DNA from: Isoptericola sp. AK164
GTDB taxonomy: Bacteria; Actinomycetota; Actinomycetes; Actinomycetales; Cellulomonadaceae
Direction: 5' to 3'
Assembly (NCBI RefSeq): GCF_029643425.1
Contig: NZ_CP119106.1
Span: 3,286,001-3,350,000 of the forward strand
Length of the DNA stretch: 64,000 nucleotides
The notes below the pieces were generated by a model. That model was not told the origin of the DNA. It saw only the letters and a list, made by a program, of their open reading frames with translations, and did no database searches. This document shows positions 7,623 through 15,065 of the stretch, piece by piece (positions within the stretch are counted from its first letter, which is position 1; each line of letters starts with the position of its first letter). The position numbers and the translations under genes were made by a program.

Positions 7623-8636
7623 GTGACCGCCCAGCCCGCTGCCCGCAGCGCCGGCACCGTCGCCGGAGTCGCCGCCGCCGTGGTGGGCGGGATCGCCGCC
7701 GCGTCCCAGTCCCGGGTGAACGGCACCCTCGCCGAGCACGTGGGCTCCGCGTTCGCCGCGGCGGTGATCTCGTTCGGCTCGGGCCTGCTGTGGCTGACGG
7801 TCGCGGTCCTGTGCTGGCCCGCGGCGCGGTCCGCCGTCGGGCACGTGCGCGGCGCCCTGCGCACCGGCGGGCTGCGCCCGTGGGAGGTGCTCGGGGGTCT
7901 GGGCGGCGGCTTCTACGTGGCGGCCCAGGGGCTGACCGTCTCCTCCCTCGGCGTCGCCCTGTTCATGGTCGCGATCGTGGCGGGGCAGTCGACGAGCTCG
8001 CTGGCGGTGGACCGGCTCGGCCTCGCACCGGGCGGCGTCCGGCTGATCACGCTCGGTCGCGCCGTCGGCCCGGCCCTGACCGTCGTGGCCGTCGTCGTCG
8101 CCGTGTCCGGGTCCGTCGGACGGGTCGAGGACGTGCACCTCGCGGTGATCCCGCTGCTCGCCGGGGTGGTCCAGGCGTGGCAGCAGGCGATGAACGGGCG
8201 GGTGCGGGCGGCGGCCGTCCCTGCACCGGCAGCCGGGCGGGCGCCGTCGTCGACGTTCCCGGGCGTGGCCGCGGCGACCTTCGTCAACTTCGGCGTCGGC
8301 ACGGCGGCGCTGCTGGTCGCGCTCGCGGTGTCGGTGCTCGTGGGCGGCGCACCCGACGGGGCGCTGCCGACACGGTGGCCGCTGGACCTGGTCCTCTACT
8401 CCGGCGGACTGCTCGGCATCGTCTTCATCGCCGTCCAGGCCGCCGTGGTGCACCGGATCGGCGTGCTGCTGCTGGGCCTGGGCCTCATCGCGGGCCAGAT
8501 CGTCGGGGCGCTGCTGCTGGACCTGCTCGTCCCGGGCGCGACGCCGCCCGGCCCGGCGATGTACCTCGGCGCCGCCCTGACCCTGGTCGCCGTCGCCGTG
8601 CCGCTGGTCGAGTCCCGGCTGCGGCGTCGCTCCTGA
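7623..8636 (+). CDS. DMT-family transporter (YdcZ/DUF606 type)
   Basis: 337 residues with about ten hydrophobic segments in two similar halves. The start GVAAAVVGGIAAASQSRVNGTL and the segment FMVAIVAGQSTSSLAVDRLGLAPGG are typical of the YdcZ (DUF606) branch of the drug/metabolite transporter superfamily. In many bacteria a single-length YdcZ protein of about 150 residues acts as a pair; here both halves are in one chain. Substrate unknown. The gene is monocistronic and ends at a long palindromic repeat shared with two other convergent gaps. Confidence 0.85.
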   Translation: MTAQPAARSAGTVAGVAAAVVGGIAAASQSRVNGTLAEHVGSAFAAAVISFGSGLLWLTVAVLCWPAARSAVGHVRGALRTGGLRPWEVLGGLGGGFYVAAQGLTVSSLGVALFMVAIVAGQSTSSLAVDRLGLAPGGVRLITLGRAVGPALTVVAVVVAVSGSVGRVEDVHLAVIPLLAGVVQAWQQAMNGRVRAAAVPAPAAGRAPSSTFPGVAAATFVNFGVGTAALLVALAVSVLVGGAPDGALPTRWPLDLVLYSGGLLGIVFIAVQAAVVHRIGVLLLGLGLIAGQIVGALLLDLLVPGATPPGPAMYLGAALTLVAVAVPLVESRLRRRS

Positions 8637-8671
8637 TCCACGCGCCGGCGTCGTCCCGTCCCCGGCACGGG

Positions 8672-8730
8672 TCGAGCGTCTCTGTTCCTCCGGAACCAGC
8701 AGCTGATTCCTGAGAAACAGAGACGCTCGA
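8672..8730. repeat. Long intergenic palindrome, copy 1 (TCGAGCGTCTCTGTT family)
   Basis: Arms 8672-8695 and 8707-8730 match at 22 of 24 positions; the 11-base loop contains CAGCTG. The arm TCGAGCGTCTCTGTT is the same as in copies at 11071 and 21460. It fills the gap between two convergent genes; no T-run follows on either strand. It may serve as a two-way terminator or be a repeat element of the REP type. Confidence 0.8.
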
Positions 8731-8746
8731 TGCGCCCGGGAGAGGG

Positions 8747-10210
8747 TCAGCCGTGGAAGCGGACCTGCCCCTGCGGGTTCAGCTCACGGTAGGTGTTCGG
8801 CTTCTGCTTGCCGACACCGGCCGCGTCGTCGATCTCCAGGACGTCGAACCCCTGCTGGATGTCGTTCGAGAAGACGTACCCGTTGTAGTAGTACGCCGAC
8901 CACGAGCCACCCAGGACCATCCGCTCCGAGGACAGCGGGCCCCGGTCGAACCAGGCGATCTCCGTCGGGTTCGACGAGTCGGTGAAGTCGAACACCGAGA
9001 TCCCGCCCTGGTACCAGGCCTGGACCATGATGTCCTTGTCCTTGACCGGGATCAGCGAGCCGTTGTGGGCCACGCAGTTCTCGGTGTTCGTGTTCGTCCG
9101 CGGGATCTTGTAGTAGCTGCGGAACTCCAGCTCGCCGTCGACGACGTCGTAGATCCCGTTGGCGCCCCGCTCTGAGCCGACGGTCTCGTTGCAGGTCGCG
9201 GCGCCGCCGCCACCGAGCTCGTCGGTGAAGACCACCTTCGTGCCGTCGTTGTTGAACGTCGCCGAGTGCCAGAAGGCGAAGTTCTCGGTGTCACGGACGG
9301 TGGAGATCACCTCGGGGTCGGCCCGGTCGGAGATGTCCATGAGGATGCCGTCGCCCATGCACGCACCGGCCGCGAGGTCCAGCTTCACGTAGGTGGTGAT
9401 GTCGTGGCAGCCGGAGGTGTTCGTGTAGCCACCCTCCGGGAAGAGCACCGGCGTGGAGACGACCGCGGCCTCGGCCGGAGCCTTCGTCGGGATCTCGACC
9501 ACGGAGATCTTGTCGTGCGGCGGCTGGCAGTCCGACAGCAGCGGGTGCGGCGAGTACGACGAGACGTAGACGTACAGCGTCTGGCCGTTCTTGCTCGGCG
9601 CCAGGGAGTTCGTGTGCGAGCCGCACTGCGTCTCGACGGCGGCGACGTACTCCGGCTCGGTCGGCTCGGAGATGTCGAAGACCTTCAGGCCCTCCCAGTA
9701 GTCGACGCCGACCGGGTAGATCGACTCGCTCTCGCAGGAGTCGTCGGTGCGCCAGGAGTCCGTGGACAGCACGAGGATGTCGCCGTAGACGGAGACGTCG
9801 TTCTGCGACCCCGGGCAGACGACCTGCGCGGCCTGCGTCGGGCTCTCCGGGTCGGAGATGTCGTAGACGGTGAACCCGTTGTAGTTCCCCGCGAACGCGT
9901 AGTCGCCGGCGAAGGCGAGGTCGGAGCTGTAGGAGTTCTCGGCGGCGAACGCCCCGTTCTTCGGGATGTTCGCCAGCAGCTCCATGTTCAGCGCGTCCGT
10001 GGTGCCCGGCTCCGTGAGCCCCTCCGGTGTCGCGGAGTCGTCCAGGGCGACGATGCTCTGGGCGGGCAGCTCGCTGCCGTCGTCGGGCGCGTCGCCACCG
10101 GGTTCGGCGAATCCCGGGGCGGCGACGGCGAACGAACCGACGGCGAGGGCGCTGGTGAGCGCTCCGGCCGCCAGGGCTCGACGCCGCTGTCTCGTGGTCA
10201 GATGACGCAC
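8747..10210 (-). CDS. Secreted LVIVD-repeat beta-propeller protein
   Basis: 487 residues from the preferred GTG, which follows AAGGAGG by ten bases; the frame is open 13 codons further upstream. A Sec signal peptide ends near GSFAVAAPGFA. The mature part carries repeated units of the form NGFTVYDISDPESPTQAAQV, VFDISEPTEPEYVAAVET and SVFDFTDSSNPTEIAWFDRG, the LVIVD repeat, which builds a propeller. Conserved histidines (SHTNSLAP, CHDITTY, FWHSATF, CVAHNG) could bind a metal or ligand. No enzymatic role is known. It is divergent from a DUF305 protein gene and the shared 66-bp gap has two palindromes, which suggests joint control. Confidence 0.85.
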   Translation of the reverse strand: MRHLTTRQRRRALAAGALTSALAVGSFAVAAPGFAEPGGDAPDDGSELPAQSIVALDDSATPEGLTEPGTTDALNMELLANIPKNGAFAAENSYSSDLAFAGDYAFAGNYNGFTVYDISDPESPTQAAQVVCPGSQNDVSVYGDILVLSTDSWRTDDSCESESIYPVGVDYWEGLKVFDISEPTEPEYVAAVETQCGSHTNSLAPSKNGQTLYVYVSSYSPHPLLSDCQPPHDKISVVEIPTKAPAEAAVVSTPVLFPEGGYTNTSGCHDITTYVKLDLAAGACMGDGILMDISDRADPEVISTVRDTENFAFWHSATFNNDGTKVVFTDELGGGGAATCNETVGSERGANGIYDVVDGELEFRSYYKIPRTNTNTENCVAHNGSLIPVKDKDIMVQAWYQGGISVFDFTDSSNPTEIAWFDRGPLSSERMVLGGSWSAYYYNGYVFSNDIQQGFDVLEIDDAAGVGKQKPNTYRELNPQGQVRFHG

Positions 10211-10228
10211 AGGCGTCACACCTCCTTG

Positions 10229-10243
10229 GTAGGGTCCCCCTAC
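10229..10243. promoter_or_regulatory. Palindrome GTAGGG-TCC-CCCTAC in divergent promoter
   Basis: Perfect 6-bp inverted repeat with a 3-base centre, immediately upstream of the AAGGAGG of the LVIVD gene, where a repressor would block transcription start. The TAGGG/CCCTA pattern resembles G/C-tract operators bound by CsoR-type copper sensors, but this match is loose. Confidence 0.5.
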
Positions 10244-10254
10244 TTTCACCCGGT

Positions 10255-10268
10255 GTGACGCCCGTCAC
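10255..10268. promoter_or_regulatory. Palindrome GTGAC-GCCC-GTCAC near DUF305 gene start
   Basis: Perfect 5-bp inverted repeat with a 4-base centre, 12 bases downstream of the first palindrome and just before the DUF305 gene. A second regulator site or structured leader is possible; no protein can be assigned. Confidence 0.35.
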
Positions 10269-10276
10269 CAGGGTAT

Positions 10277-11041
10277 GTGCAGAGATTTAACCGGATGGTG
10301 ACAGTGGACGTACAGGGAGCACCCAGGGCTCGACGGCGCCGGCTCCGGCGCGCGACGGGGACGGCCGTCGTGCTGGTCGCCGCCGCGACGGCGGCCGCCT
10401 GCACCGGCGGCGGGTCACCGGCCACGACCGAGGCGGCCGCGACGCCGGAGAGCGTCGTGGTCCAGCCCGGCCGGCCCGGCGAGGAGAACGCCACCGTCGC
10501 ACCAGAGGACGTCGCACCTCCGCGGGCCGACGACGAGTGGAACCGGGCCGACGCCACCTTCATCAGCGACATGATCGTGCACCACGCCCAGGCGCTGGAA
10601 ATGTCCGAGCTGGCGCCGGACCGGGCCGAGGACCCCGGCGTCCTGGCGCTCGCCGCGCGGATCTACGACGTCCAGGGCGCCGAGATCCACGGCATGGCGG
10701 GCTGGCTGCAGGGGCACGACCTGCCCGTGCCCGTCGAGCTCGAGGACGGCGACGGCAGCGGCCCGCGGGCGCCGGTCGACGACGCCCACGACCACGACCC
10801 CGAGGACATGCCGGGCATGCTCAGCGACGCCCAGATGGCCGAGCTCGAGGCGGCGTCCGGCACCACCTTCGACCGGCTCTACCTGGAGGGCATGATCCAG
10901 CACCACCAGGGTGCGGTGACCATGTCCACCGAGCTGGCCGTCGACGGGATCAACTTCCGCACCCAGGAGCTGGCCAACGACATCGGCGCGGGCCAGCTCG
11001 CGGAGATCGGGCGCATGCAGGACATGCTCGACGACCTCTGA
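10277..11041 (+). CDS. DUF305-domain lipoprotein
   Basis: 254 residues. A short Arg-rich start leads to a signal peptide with lipobox (TAAAC), then a low-complexity linker, then two DUF305 halves, each with the ferritin-like four-helix signature: FISDMIVHHAQALEMSELA (about residue 95) and YLEGMIQHHQGAVTMSTELA (about residue 205). The linker between them has HDHDPEDMPGM, rich in His and Met, suggesting metal contact. DUF305 proteins are often found with copper-handling genes, but no function is proven. The start is uncertain: GTG at 10277 or ATG at 10295. Divergent from the LVIVD protein gene. Confidence 0.87.
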   Translation: MQRFNRMVTVDVQGAPRARRRRLRRATGTAVVLVAAATAAACTGGGSPATTEAAATPESVVVQPGRPGEENATVAPEDVAPPRADDEWNRADATFISDMIVHHAQALEMSELAPDRAEDPGVLALAARIYDVQGAEIHGMAGWLQGHDLPVPVELEDGDGSGPRAPVDDAHDHDPEDMPGMLSDAQMAELEAASGTTFDRLYLEGMIQHHQGAVTMSTELAVDGINFRTQELANDIGAGQLAEIGRMQDMLDDL

Positions 11042-11070
11042 TCGGGCGATGGCCTGACCCCCACCGCGCC

Positions 11071-11133
11071 GGTCGAGCGTCTCTGTTCCTCAGGACTCAG
11101 CGGCTGAATCCTGAGGAACAGAGACGCTCGACC
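11071..11133. repeat. Long intergenic palindrome, copy 2
   Basis: Perfect 25-bp arms (11071-11095 and 11109-11133; arm GGTCGAGCGTCTCTGTTCCT then CAGGA). The 13-base loop contains CAGC and GCTG, which extend the hairpin. It lies between the convergent DUF305 and CPBP genes. Arms are identical to copy 3 over TCGAGCGTCTCTGTTCCTC and beyond, while the outermost bases differ in paired fashion. Confidence 0.85.
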
Positions 11134-11170
11134 GCACCCGCCGGAGAGGTCCGGCGCGCCGGGAGCCCGG

Positions 11171-11980
11171 TCAGGGTGCCGTGACGAAGATGTCGAGCAG
11201 CTCCGGGTGGTGGCCGTGCACGAGCACGGCGAACACGACGGCGTCGAACAGCAGGTGCACCGTGACGACGTACGGCAGCGACTTGTACCGGGCGAAGATC
11301 CAGCCCTGGACGAGCGCGAACGGGATCGTCAGCAACGGACCCCACTCGCGGTAGCCGAGCTCCCACAGGAACGACACGAAGACCATGGCCTGCAGGACGT
11401 TGGCCGCCTGCAGCGGGAAGTGCCGCCGCAGCAGGGCGAACACGGTGCAGATGAAGAACAGCTCGTCCCAGATCCCCACCGCGTTGACACCCACGAACAG
11501 CCGGGCGATGTCGCTGTCGCCCTCGAGCGGCGGCCAGTTGAGGTAGGCGCCCGAACCGAGGAAGTACCAGGGCAGCACGAGGTAGCCGACCACGACCACC
11601 ACGACGAGGTACAGCCACTGGCCGCGGGTCCACCGGCGCCCCGTGAATGCCGGGAACCGCACCGCCCCCGCGCCGTCGTCGTCCCGGAACCAGTACTTCG
11701 ACAGCGCCCAGGGCACGAGCACGGCCAGCGAGAGCGCCACCGTGAACCGCGCCATCCCGGCGTTCGACAGGTCGGCCTTCAGCGAGATCGACGAGACGAT
11801 CGCCATGCCGAGCGCGATGAGGCCGAGATCGCGGCCGAGCACGCGGTCGACCAGGAGTCCGAGCACGACGCCGGCGACGAGCGGCACGTAGCCGAGCGGA
11901 CGCACGTGCACGGCGAAGAGCAGGATCGCCGCCCCGCACACGAGTACGGCTGCGCTGTAGCGCGCGAGGGTGACGGCCAT
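11171..11980 (-). CDS. CPBP-family intramembrane metalloprotease-like protein
   Basis: 269 residues, about eight hydrophobic segments. The CPBP (Abi) motifs are present in modified form: IWDELFFICTVFALLRR (motif 1, with D-E in place of the usual E-E pair, then the conserved R), WELGYREWGP, FALVQGWIFARYKSLPYVVTVHLLFD (H of the later motif). The family cleaves membrane substrates in yeast CAAX processing and contributes to bacteriocin immunity in some bacteria; here the role is unknown. The ATG is set by TAGGGT six bases upstream. Confidence 0.8.
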   Translation of the reverse strand: MAVTLARYSAAVLVCGAAILLFAVHVRPLGYVPLVAGVVLGLLVDRVLGRDLGLIALGMAIVSSISLKADLSNAGMARFTVALSLAVLVPWALSKYWFRDDDGAGAVRFPAFTGRRWTRGQWLYLVVVVVVGYLVLPWYFLGSGAYLNWPPLEGDSDIARLFVGVNAVGIWDELFFICTVFALLRRHFPLQAANVLQAMVFVSFLWELGYREWGPLLTIPFALVQGWIFARYKSLPYVVTVHLLFDAVVFAVLVHGHHPELLDIFVTAP

Positions 11981-11986
11981 GCCCGC

Positions 11987-11992
11987 ACCCTA
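11987..11992 (-). promoter_or_regulatory. -10 box TAGGGT of the CPBP gene
   Basis: Minus-strand TAGGGT, six bases, ATG; no ribosome site between. Leaderless arrangement. Confidence 0.45.
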
Positions 11993-12006
11993 GCGGCGCG
12001 GCGCCG

Positions 12007-12660
12007 TCAGCGACCGGGGTGGGCCGCGCCGAGCTCGACGAACACGGCCCGGTTGAGGCGGAACGCCTCGCGGGCCTCGGACACGGCGAGGTCGACCTCG
12101 TCGGCGCTCAGGTCCAGCGCGTCGAGGCGTTCGCGGTAGAGGTCCTTGAACGGCTTGAGCCTGGAGATCTCGGGGAAGTCGTAGAACTCCAGCCCGGCCG
12201 TCCCCATGTCGTAGTGACGCTGCATCATGCGCTGCACGATCTGTCCGCCGGACAGGTCGCCGAGGTAGCGCGTGTACGCGTGGGCGGCGTACTGCGGCAG
12301 GCGCGTGCCGACGTCGTGCAGCCGCGCGACGTACGTCCGGGTGGCCGGCAGCGTGCGGACGCGCTCGCGCCAGTCCGGCCCGTACAGGTGGGCCAGGTCG
12401 CGCTCGATCGCCGGGACCCGGGTCAGCTCGTCGAAGACCAGCGCCTCCCCGCGCGCGTCGTGACGCACGGCTTCGCTCGCCTGCTCCAGCGCCGTGTAGA
12501 CGGCGTGCTGCTGAGCGGCCAGGTCGGCGTAGGCGGCGACGTCGAGGCCGCCGCTCATCAGACGCGCGACGAACCCCTCGTTCTCGGCCTGCTCGTGCTC
12601 CCGGCGCGTGCCGTCACGCAGCAGGACGGAGAGGGTGCCCTTGGGGGCGACGACGGGCAT
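12007..12660 (-). CDS. hmuO: Biliverdin-producing heme oxygenase
   Basis: 217 residues, close to the length of Corynebacterium HmuO. The proximal heme ligand is the His of TRREHEQAE near residue 22, and the distal helix motif YLGDLSGGQIVQRM is present near residue 132. It opens heme to biliverdin, CO and iron. The ATG at 12660 has GGAGG four bases upstream; the frame is open seven codons further. A DtxR/IdeR-like box lies 60 bases upstream, so iron control is plausible. Besides iron recovery, its product biliverdin is the chromophore needed by the bacteriophytochrome encoded at 35260. Confidence 0.93.
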   Translation of the reverse strand: MPVVAPKGTLSVLLRDGTRREHEQAENEGFVARLMSGGLDVAAYADLAAQQHAVYTALEQASEAVRHDARGEALVFDELTRVPAIERDLAHLYGPDWRERVRTLPATRTYVARLHDVGTRLPQYAAHAYTRYLGDLSGGQIVQRMMQRHYDMGTAGLEFYDFPEISRLKPFKDLYRERLDALDLSADEVDLAVSEAREAFRLNRAVFVELGAAHPGR

Positions 12661-12720
12661 GGGACCTCCACGGATGTTCATGACGAGGCGTCAGGACGTC
12701 TCCCACGATAGCAGCGGGGC

Positions 12721-12739
12721 TGAGGCATGCCTCACCTCA
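12721..12739. promoter_or_regulatory. Possible DtxR/IdeR iron box
   Basis: TGAGGCATGCCTCACCTCA fits the 19-base iron-box pattern TTAGGTTAGSCTAACCTAA at 13 positions, keeping the AGG and ACCT cores, and its first 14 bases are a perfect palindrome. It precedes the heme oxygenase gene and overlaps the last codons of the sigma factor gene. Confidence 0.45.
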
Positions 12740-13909
12740 TCCCCGGAGCCGAGCCGCGCACCGCAGGAGGTGGTGCCGTTCCGCCAGCGTCGCCGCCTCG
12801 TCGGCGGCCCGCGCGTACAGCTCCCACGCCTCCCCGACGTCGCCGGCGCGCTCGTGCAGGTACGCCGCGGCGGCGGTCCGCCGGGGCACCCGGTCGGGCA
12901 CGGCCTCCAGCGCCCGCAGTCCCGCGAGCGCCCCGTCGACGTGCCCGACGGCGACCGCCCGGTTGAGCCGCACGACCGGGGAGTCGGCGAGCGCCACGAG
13001 CTCGTCGTACCACTCCAGGATCTGCACCCAGTCGGTGTCCTCTGCCCGCGGGGCGTCGTCGTGCAGGGCCGCGATCGCCGCCTGGACCTGGTACTCCCCC
13101 AGCCGGTCGTCGGCGAGCGCGGCGTGCAGGACCTGCACGCCCTCGGCGATCGCCACGGTGTCCCACCGCGACCGGTCCTGCTCGGCGAGCGGCACCAGCT
13201 CACCGCGCCGCGTCCACCGGGCAGCGCGACGGGCGTCGGTCAGGAGCATGAGGGCGAGCAGCCCGGCGACCTCCGTGTCGGCCGTGGCGACGGCGAGCTG
13301 CCGGGTCAGGCGGATCGCCTCCCGCGCCAGGTCCACCTCGCCCGTGTGCCCCTCGGTGAACATCACGTACAGCACGCGGAGCACGTTCTGTACATCCCCC
13401 GGACGGTCGAAGGACCGGCCGGACAGCGTGCGCTTCGCCCGGCTGATGCGCTGGGCCATCGTCGCCTCCGGCACCATGTACGCCCGGGCGACCTGCGCCG
13501 TCGTCAGCCCGCCCACGGCGCGCAGCGTCAGCGCCACGGCCGACGCCGGGCTGAGCGCCTCGTGGCAGCAGCGGCTCAGCAGCAGCAACGTGTCGTCGGA
13601 CTGCTCGGTGGGACCCGGGTCCGGGGTGGCGTGGACCTGATCTTCCCGGCGACGGCGCGCCGTCTCGGAGCGCTGCACGTCCAGGAACCGGCGCCAGGCC
13701 ACGGTGACCAGCCATCCCTGCGGCTCGTCGGGGATCCCGTCCGGCCAGCGTCGGGAGGCCTCGAGCAGCGCCTCCTGCACGCAGTCCTCGGCCGTGGCGA
13801 AGTCGGCCCCGCGGCGCACGAGCACGCCGAGCACCCGCGGACCGAGCTCGGCCAGGAGCTCGGTCACGCGGGCGTCCGGGGCCGTGGCGCCTCCGGGCGG
13901 CACCGTCAT
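12737..13909 (-). CDS. ECF42-type RNA polymerase sigma factor with C-terminal TPR-like domain
   Basis: 390 residues. Region 2 at about 15-80 (GADFATAEDCVQEALLEASRRWP), region 4 at about 115-170 (SPASAVALTLRAVGGLTTAQVARAY, then ATMAQRISRAKRTL), then a helical C-terminal domain of about 200 residues typical of ECF42 (SigJ/DUF6596-like), with signature segments VLYVMFTEGH and LNRAVAVGHVDGALAGL. ECF42 factors lack an anti-sigma factor and are linked to DGPF-domain proteins; the gene directly upstream is such a protein and overlaps by four bases (ATGA). The C-terminal extension is thought to replace anti-sigma control. Confidence 0.92.
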   Translation of the reverse strand: MTVPPGGATAPDARVTELLAELGPRVLGVLVRRGADFATAEDCVQEALLEASRRWPDGIPDEPQGWLVTVAWRRFLDVQRSETARRRREDQVHATPDPGPTEQSDDTLLLLSRCCHEALSPASAVALTLRAVGGLTTAQVARAYMVPEATMAQRISRAKRTLSGRSFDRPGDVQNVLRVLYVMFTEGHTGEVDLAREAIRLTRQLAVATADTEVAGLLALMLLTDARRAARWTRRGELVPLAEQDRSRWDTVAIAEGVQVLHAALADDRLGEYQVQAAIAALHDDAPRAEDTDWVQILEWYDELVALADSPVVRLNRAVAVGHVDGALAGLRALEAVPDRVPRRTAAAAYLHERAGDVGEAWELYARAADEAATLAERHHLLRCAARLRG

Positions 13910-14319
13910 CCGTCCGTGGGAGGAGCGTCCGCCATGAAGGGCCGGACCTCGATCCACTCCTCGAGGGGCTTGCCGCCCTGCCCCGGTGCCGAGGACAGGA
14001 ACGCCGCCGCCTCGTGGGCCCGCTCGGTCGACTCGACGTCGATGATCATCCAGCCGGCGACGACGTCCTTCGTCTCGGCGAACGGACCGTCGGTCACCGG
14101 CGGGCGCCCCTCGCCGTCGTACCGCACGAACGTGCCCTCCGGGGACAGCGCCTGGGCGTCGACGAACTCGCCGCGCTCGGTGAGCACGTCGGCGACGTGC
14201 TGCATGAACGCGATGTGGTCCGAGACCTCCTCGGGCGTCCAGCGGTCCATCGGCTCGCGGGCGTTCGGACGCTGCTCCGGGCCGCCGCGGTAGTGCTTGA
14301 GCAACAGGTACTTCGCCAT
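13906..14319 (-). CDS. DGPF/YCII-related protein
   Basis: 137 residues. Starts MAKYLLLKHYRGGPEQRP after AAGGAGA nine bases upstream. The name-giving motif appears as PPVTDGPFAETKDVVAGWMIIDV around residues 68-90. YCII-fold proteins are small alpha/beta barrels; DGPF members are encoded beside ECF42 sigma factors and are probably under their control, with no known reaction. Stop codon overlaps the sigma factor start. Confidence 0.9.
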   Translation of the reverse strand: MAKYLLLKHYRGGPEQRPNAREPMDRWTPEEVSDHIAFMQHVADVLTERGEFVDAQALSPEGTFVRYDGEGRPPVTDGPFAETKDVVAGWMIIDVESTERAHEAAAFLSSAPGQGGKPLEEWIEVRPFMADAPPTDG

Positions 14320-14474
14320 GGTCGTTCTCTCCTTCGTCTCGAGGACGTCGTCGATCGGGCCTTCTCCGATCGTGCCGACACCCCGGGGACGGAGCCACCC
14401 GGCGGTTCTCGACATCCGGCCGGTGCGTGTCCCCGGGGCGACCTAGGCTCGCCGGTGACGACGAGGAGGTCGAC
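14320..14474. promoter_or_regulatory. Divergent promoter gap between DGPF and DinB genes
   Basis: Holds a 7-bp inverted repeat CGATCGG-GCCTTCT-CCGATCG at 14352-14372 and a -10-like TAGGCT at 14444-14449 for the DinB gene, followed by the ribosome site AGGAGG at 14465-14470. The region serving the sigma operon was not resolved. Confidence 0.35.
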
Positions 14475-15046
14475 GTGGACGAGGACGAGGTCAGGGCCAC
14501 CCTGCACCGCTACCTGCGCGACGCCCGCGAGGCGCTGCTGTGGAAGACGGAGGGGCTGTCCGAGCGAGCGCTGCGCACGCCCCGGACCGGCACGGGCACG
14601 AACCTGCTCGGTCTGGTCAAGCACGCCGCGAGCGTGGAGATCGGGTACTTCGGCGAGACGTTCGGACGCGACTGGCCGACGCCGGAGGAGACCCCCTGGA
14701 TCGCGCGGCTAACGCCGACTTCTACGCCGAGGCCGACGAGACCGCCGACGGCCTGCGCGACCTGTACCGCCGGGTCGCCGAGTTCGCGGACGAGACCATC
14801 GAGTCGCTGCCGCTCCGGGCACCCGGCCGCGTGCCGTGGTGGGGCGACCGCGGGGACGTCACGCTCCACCGGGTGATCGTCCACGTGCTCGCCGACCTGG
14901 AGCGTCACGCCGGCCACGCGGACATCCTGCGAGAGGAGATCGACGGCGAGGTCGGGCTCCAGCCGAGCGCCACCAACATCTGGCCGACGGACTGGGACGC
15001 CTACGTCGACCGGCTGCGGGGCATCGCGGACCGGTTCCCCGACTGA
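14475..15046 (+). pseudogene. DinB-superfamily protein gene with a frameshift
   Basis: The GTG at 14475 follows AGGAGG by four bases and the frame encodes VDEDEVRATLHRYLRDAREA through HAASVEIGYFGETFGRDW and EETPWIAR, a standard DinB start with its first helix histidine. At about 14705-14712 the coding potential moves to the next frame (-1), which continues ANADFYAEADETADGLRDLY, WWGDRGDVTLHRVIVHVLAD and NIWPTDWDAYVDRL to the stop at 15046. Joined, the halves give a full-length DinB protein of about 190 residues. Adding one base near CGCGCGGCTAACG would restore one frame. It is either a real loss-of-function deletion or an assembly error; both halves keep good codon bias, so any lesion is recent. 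Confidence 0.8.
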
Positions 15047-15065
15047 CGCACGGGACAATGGGGCC

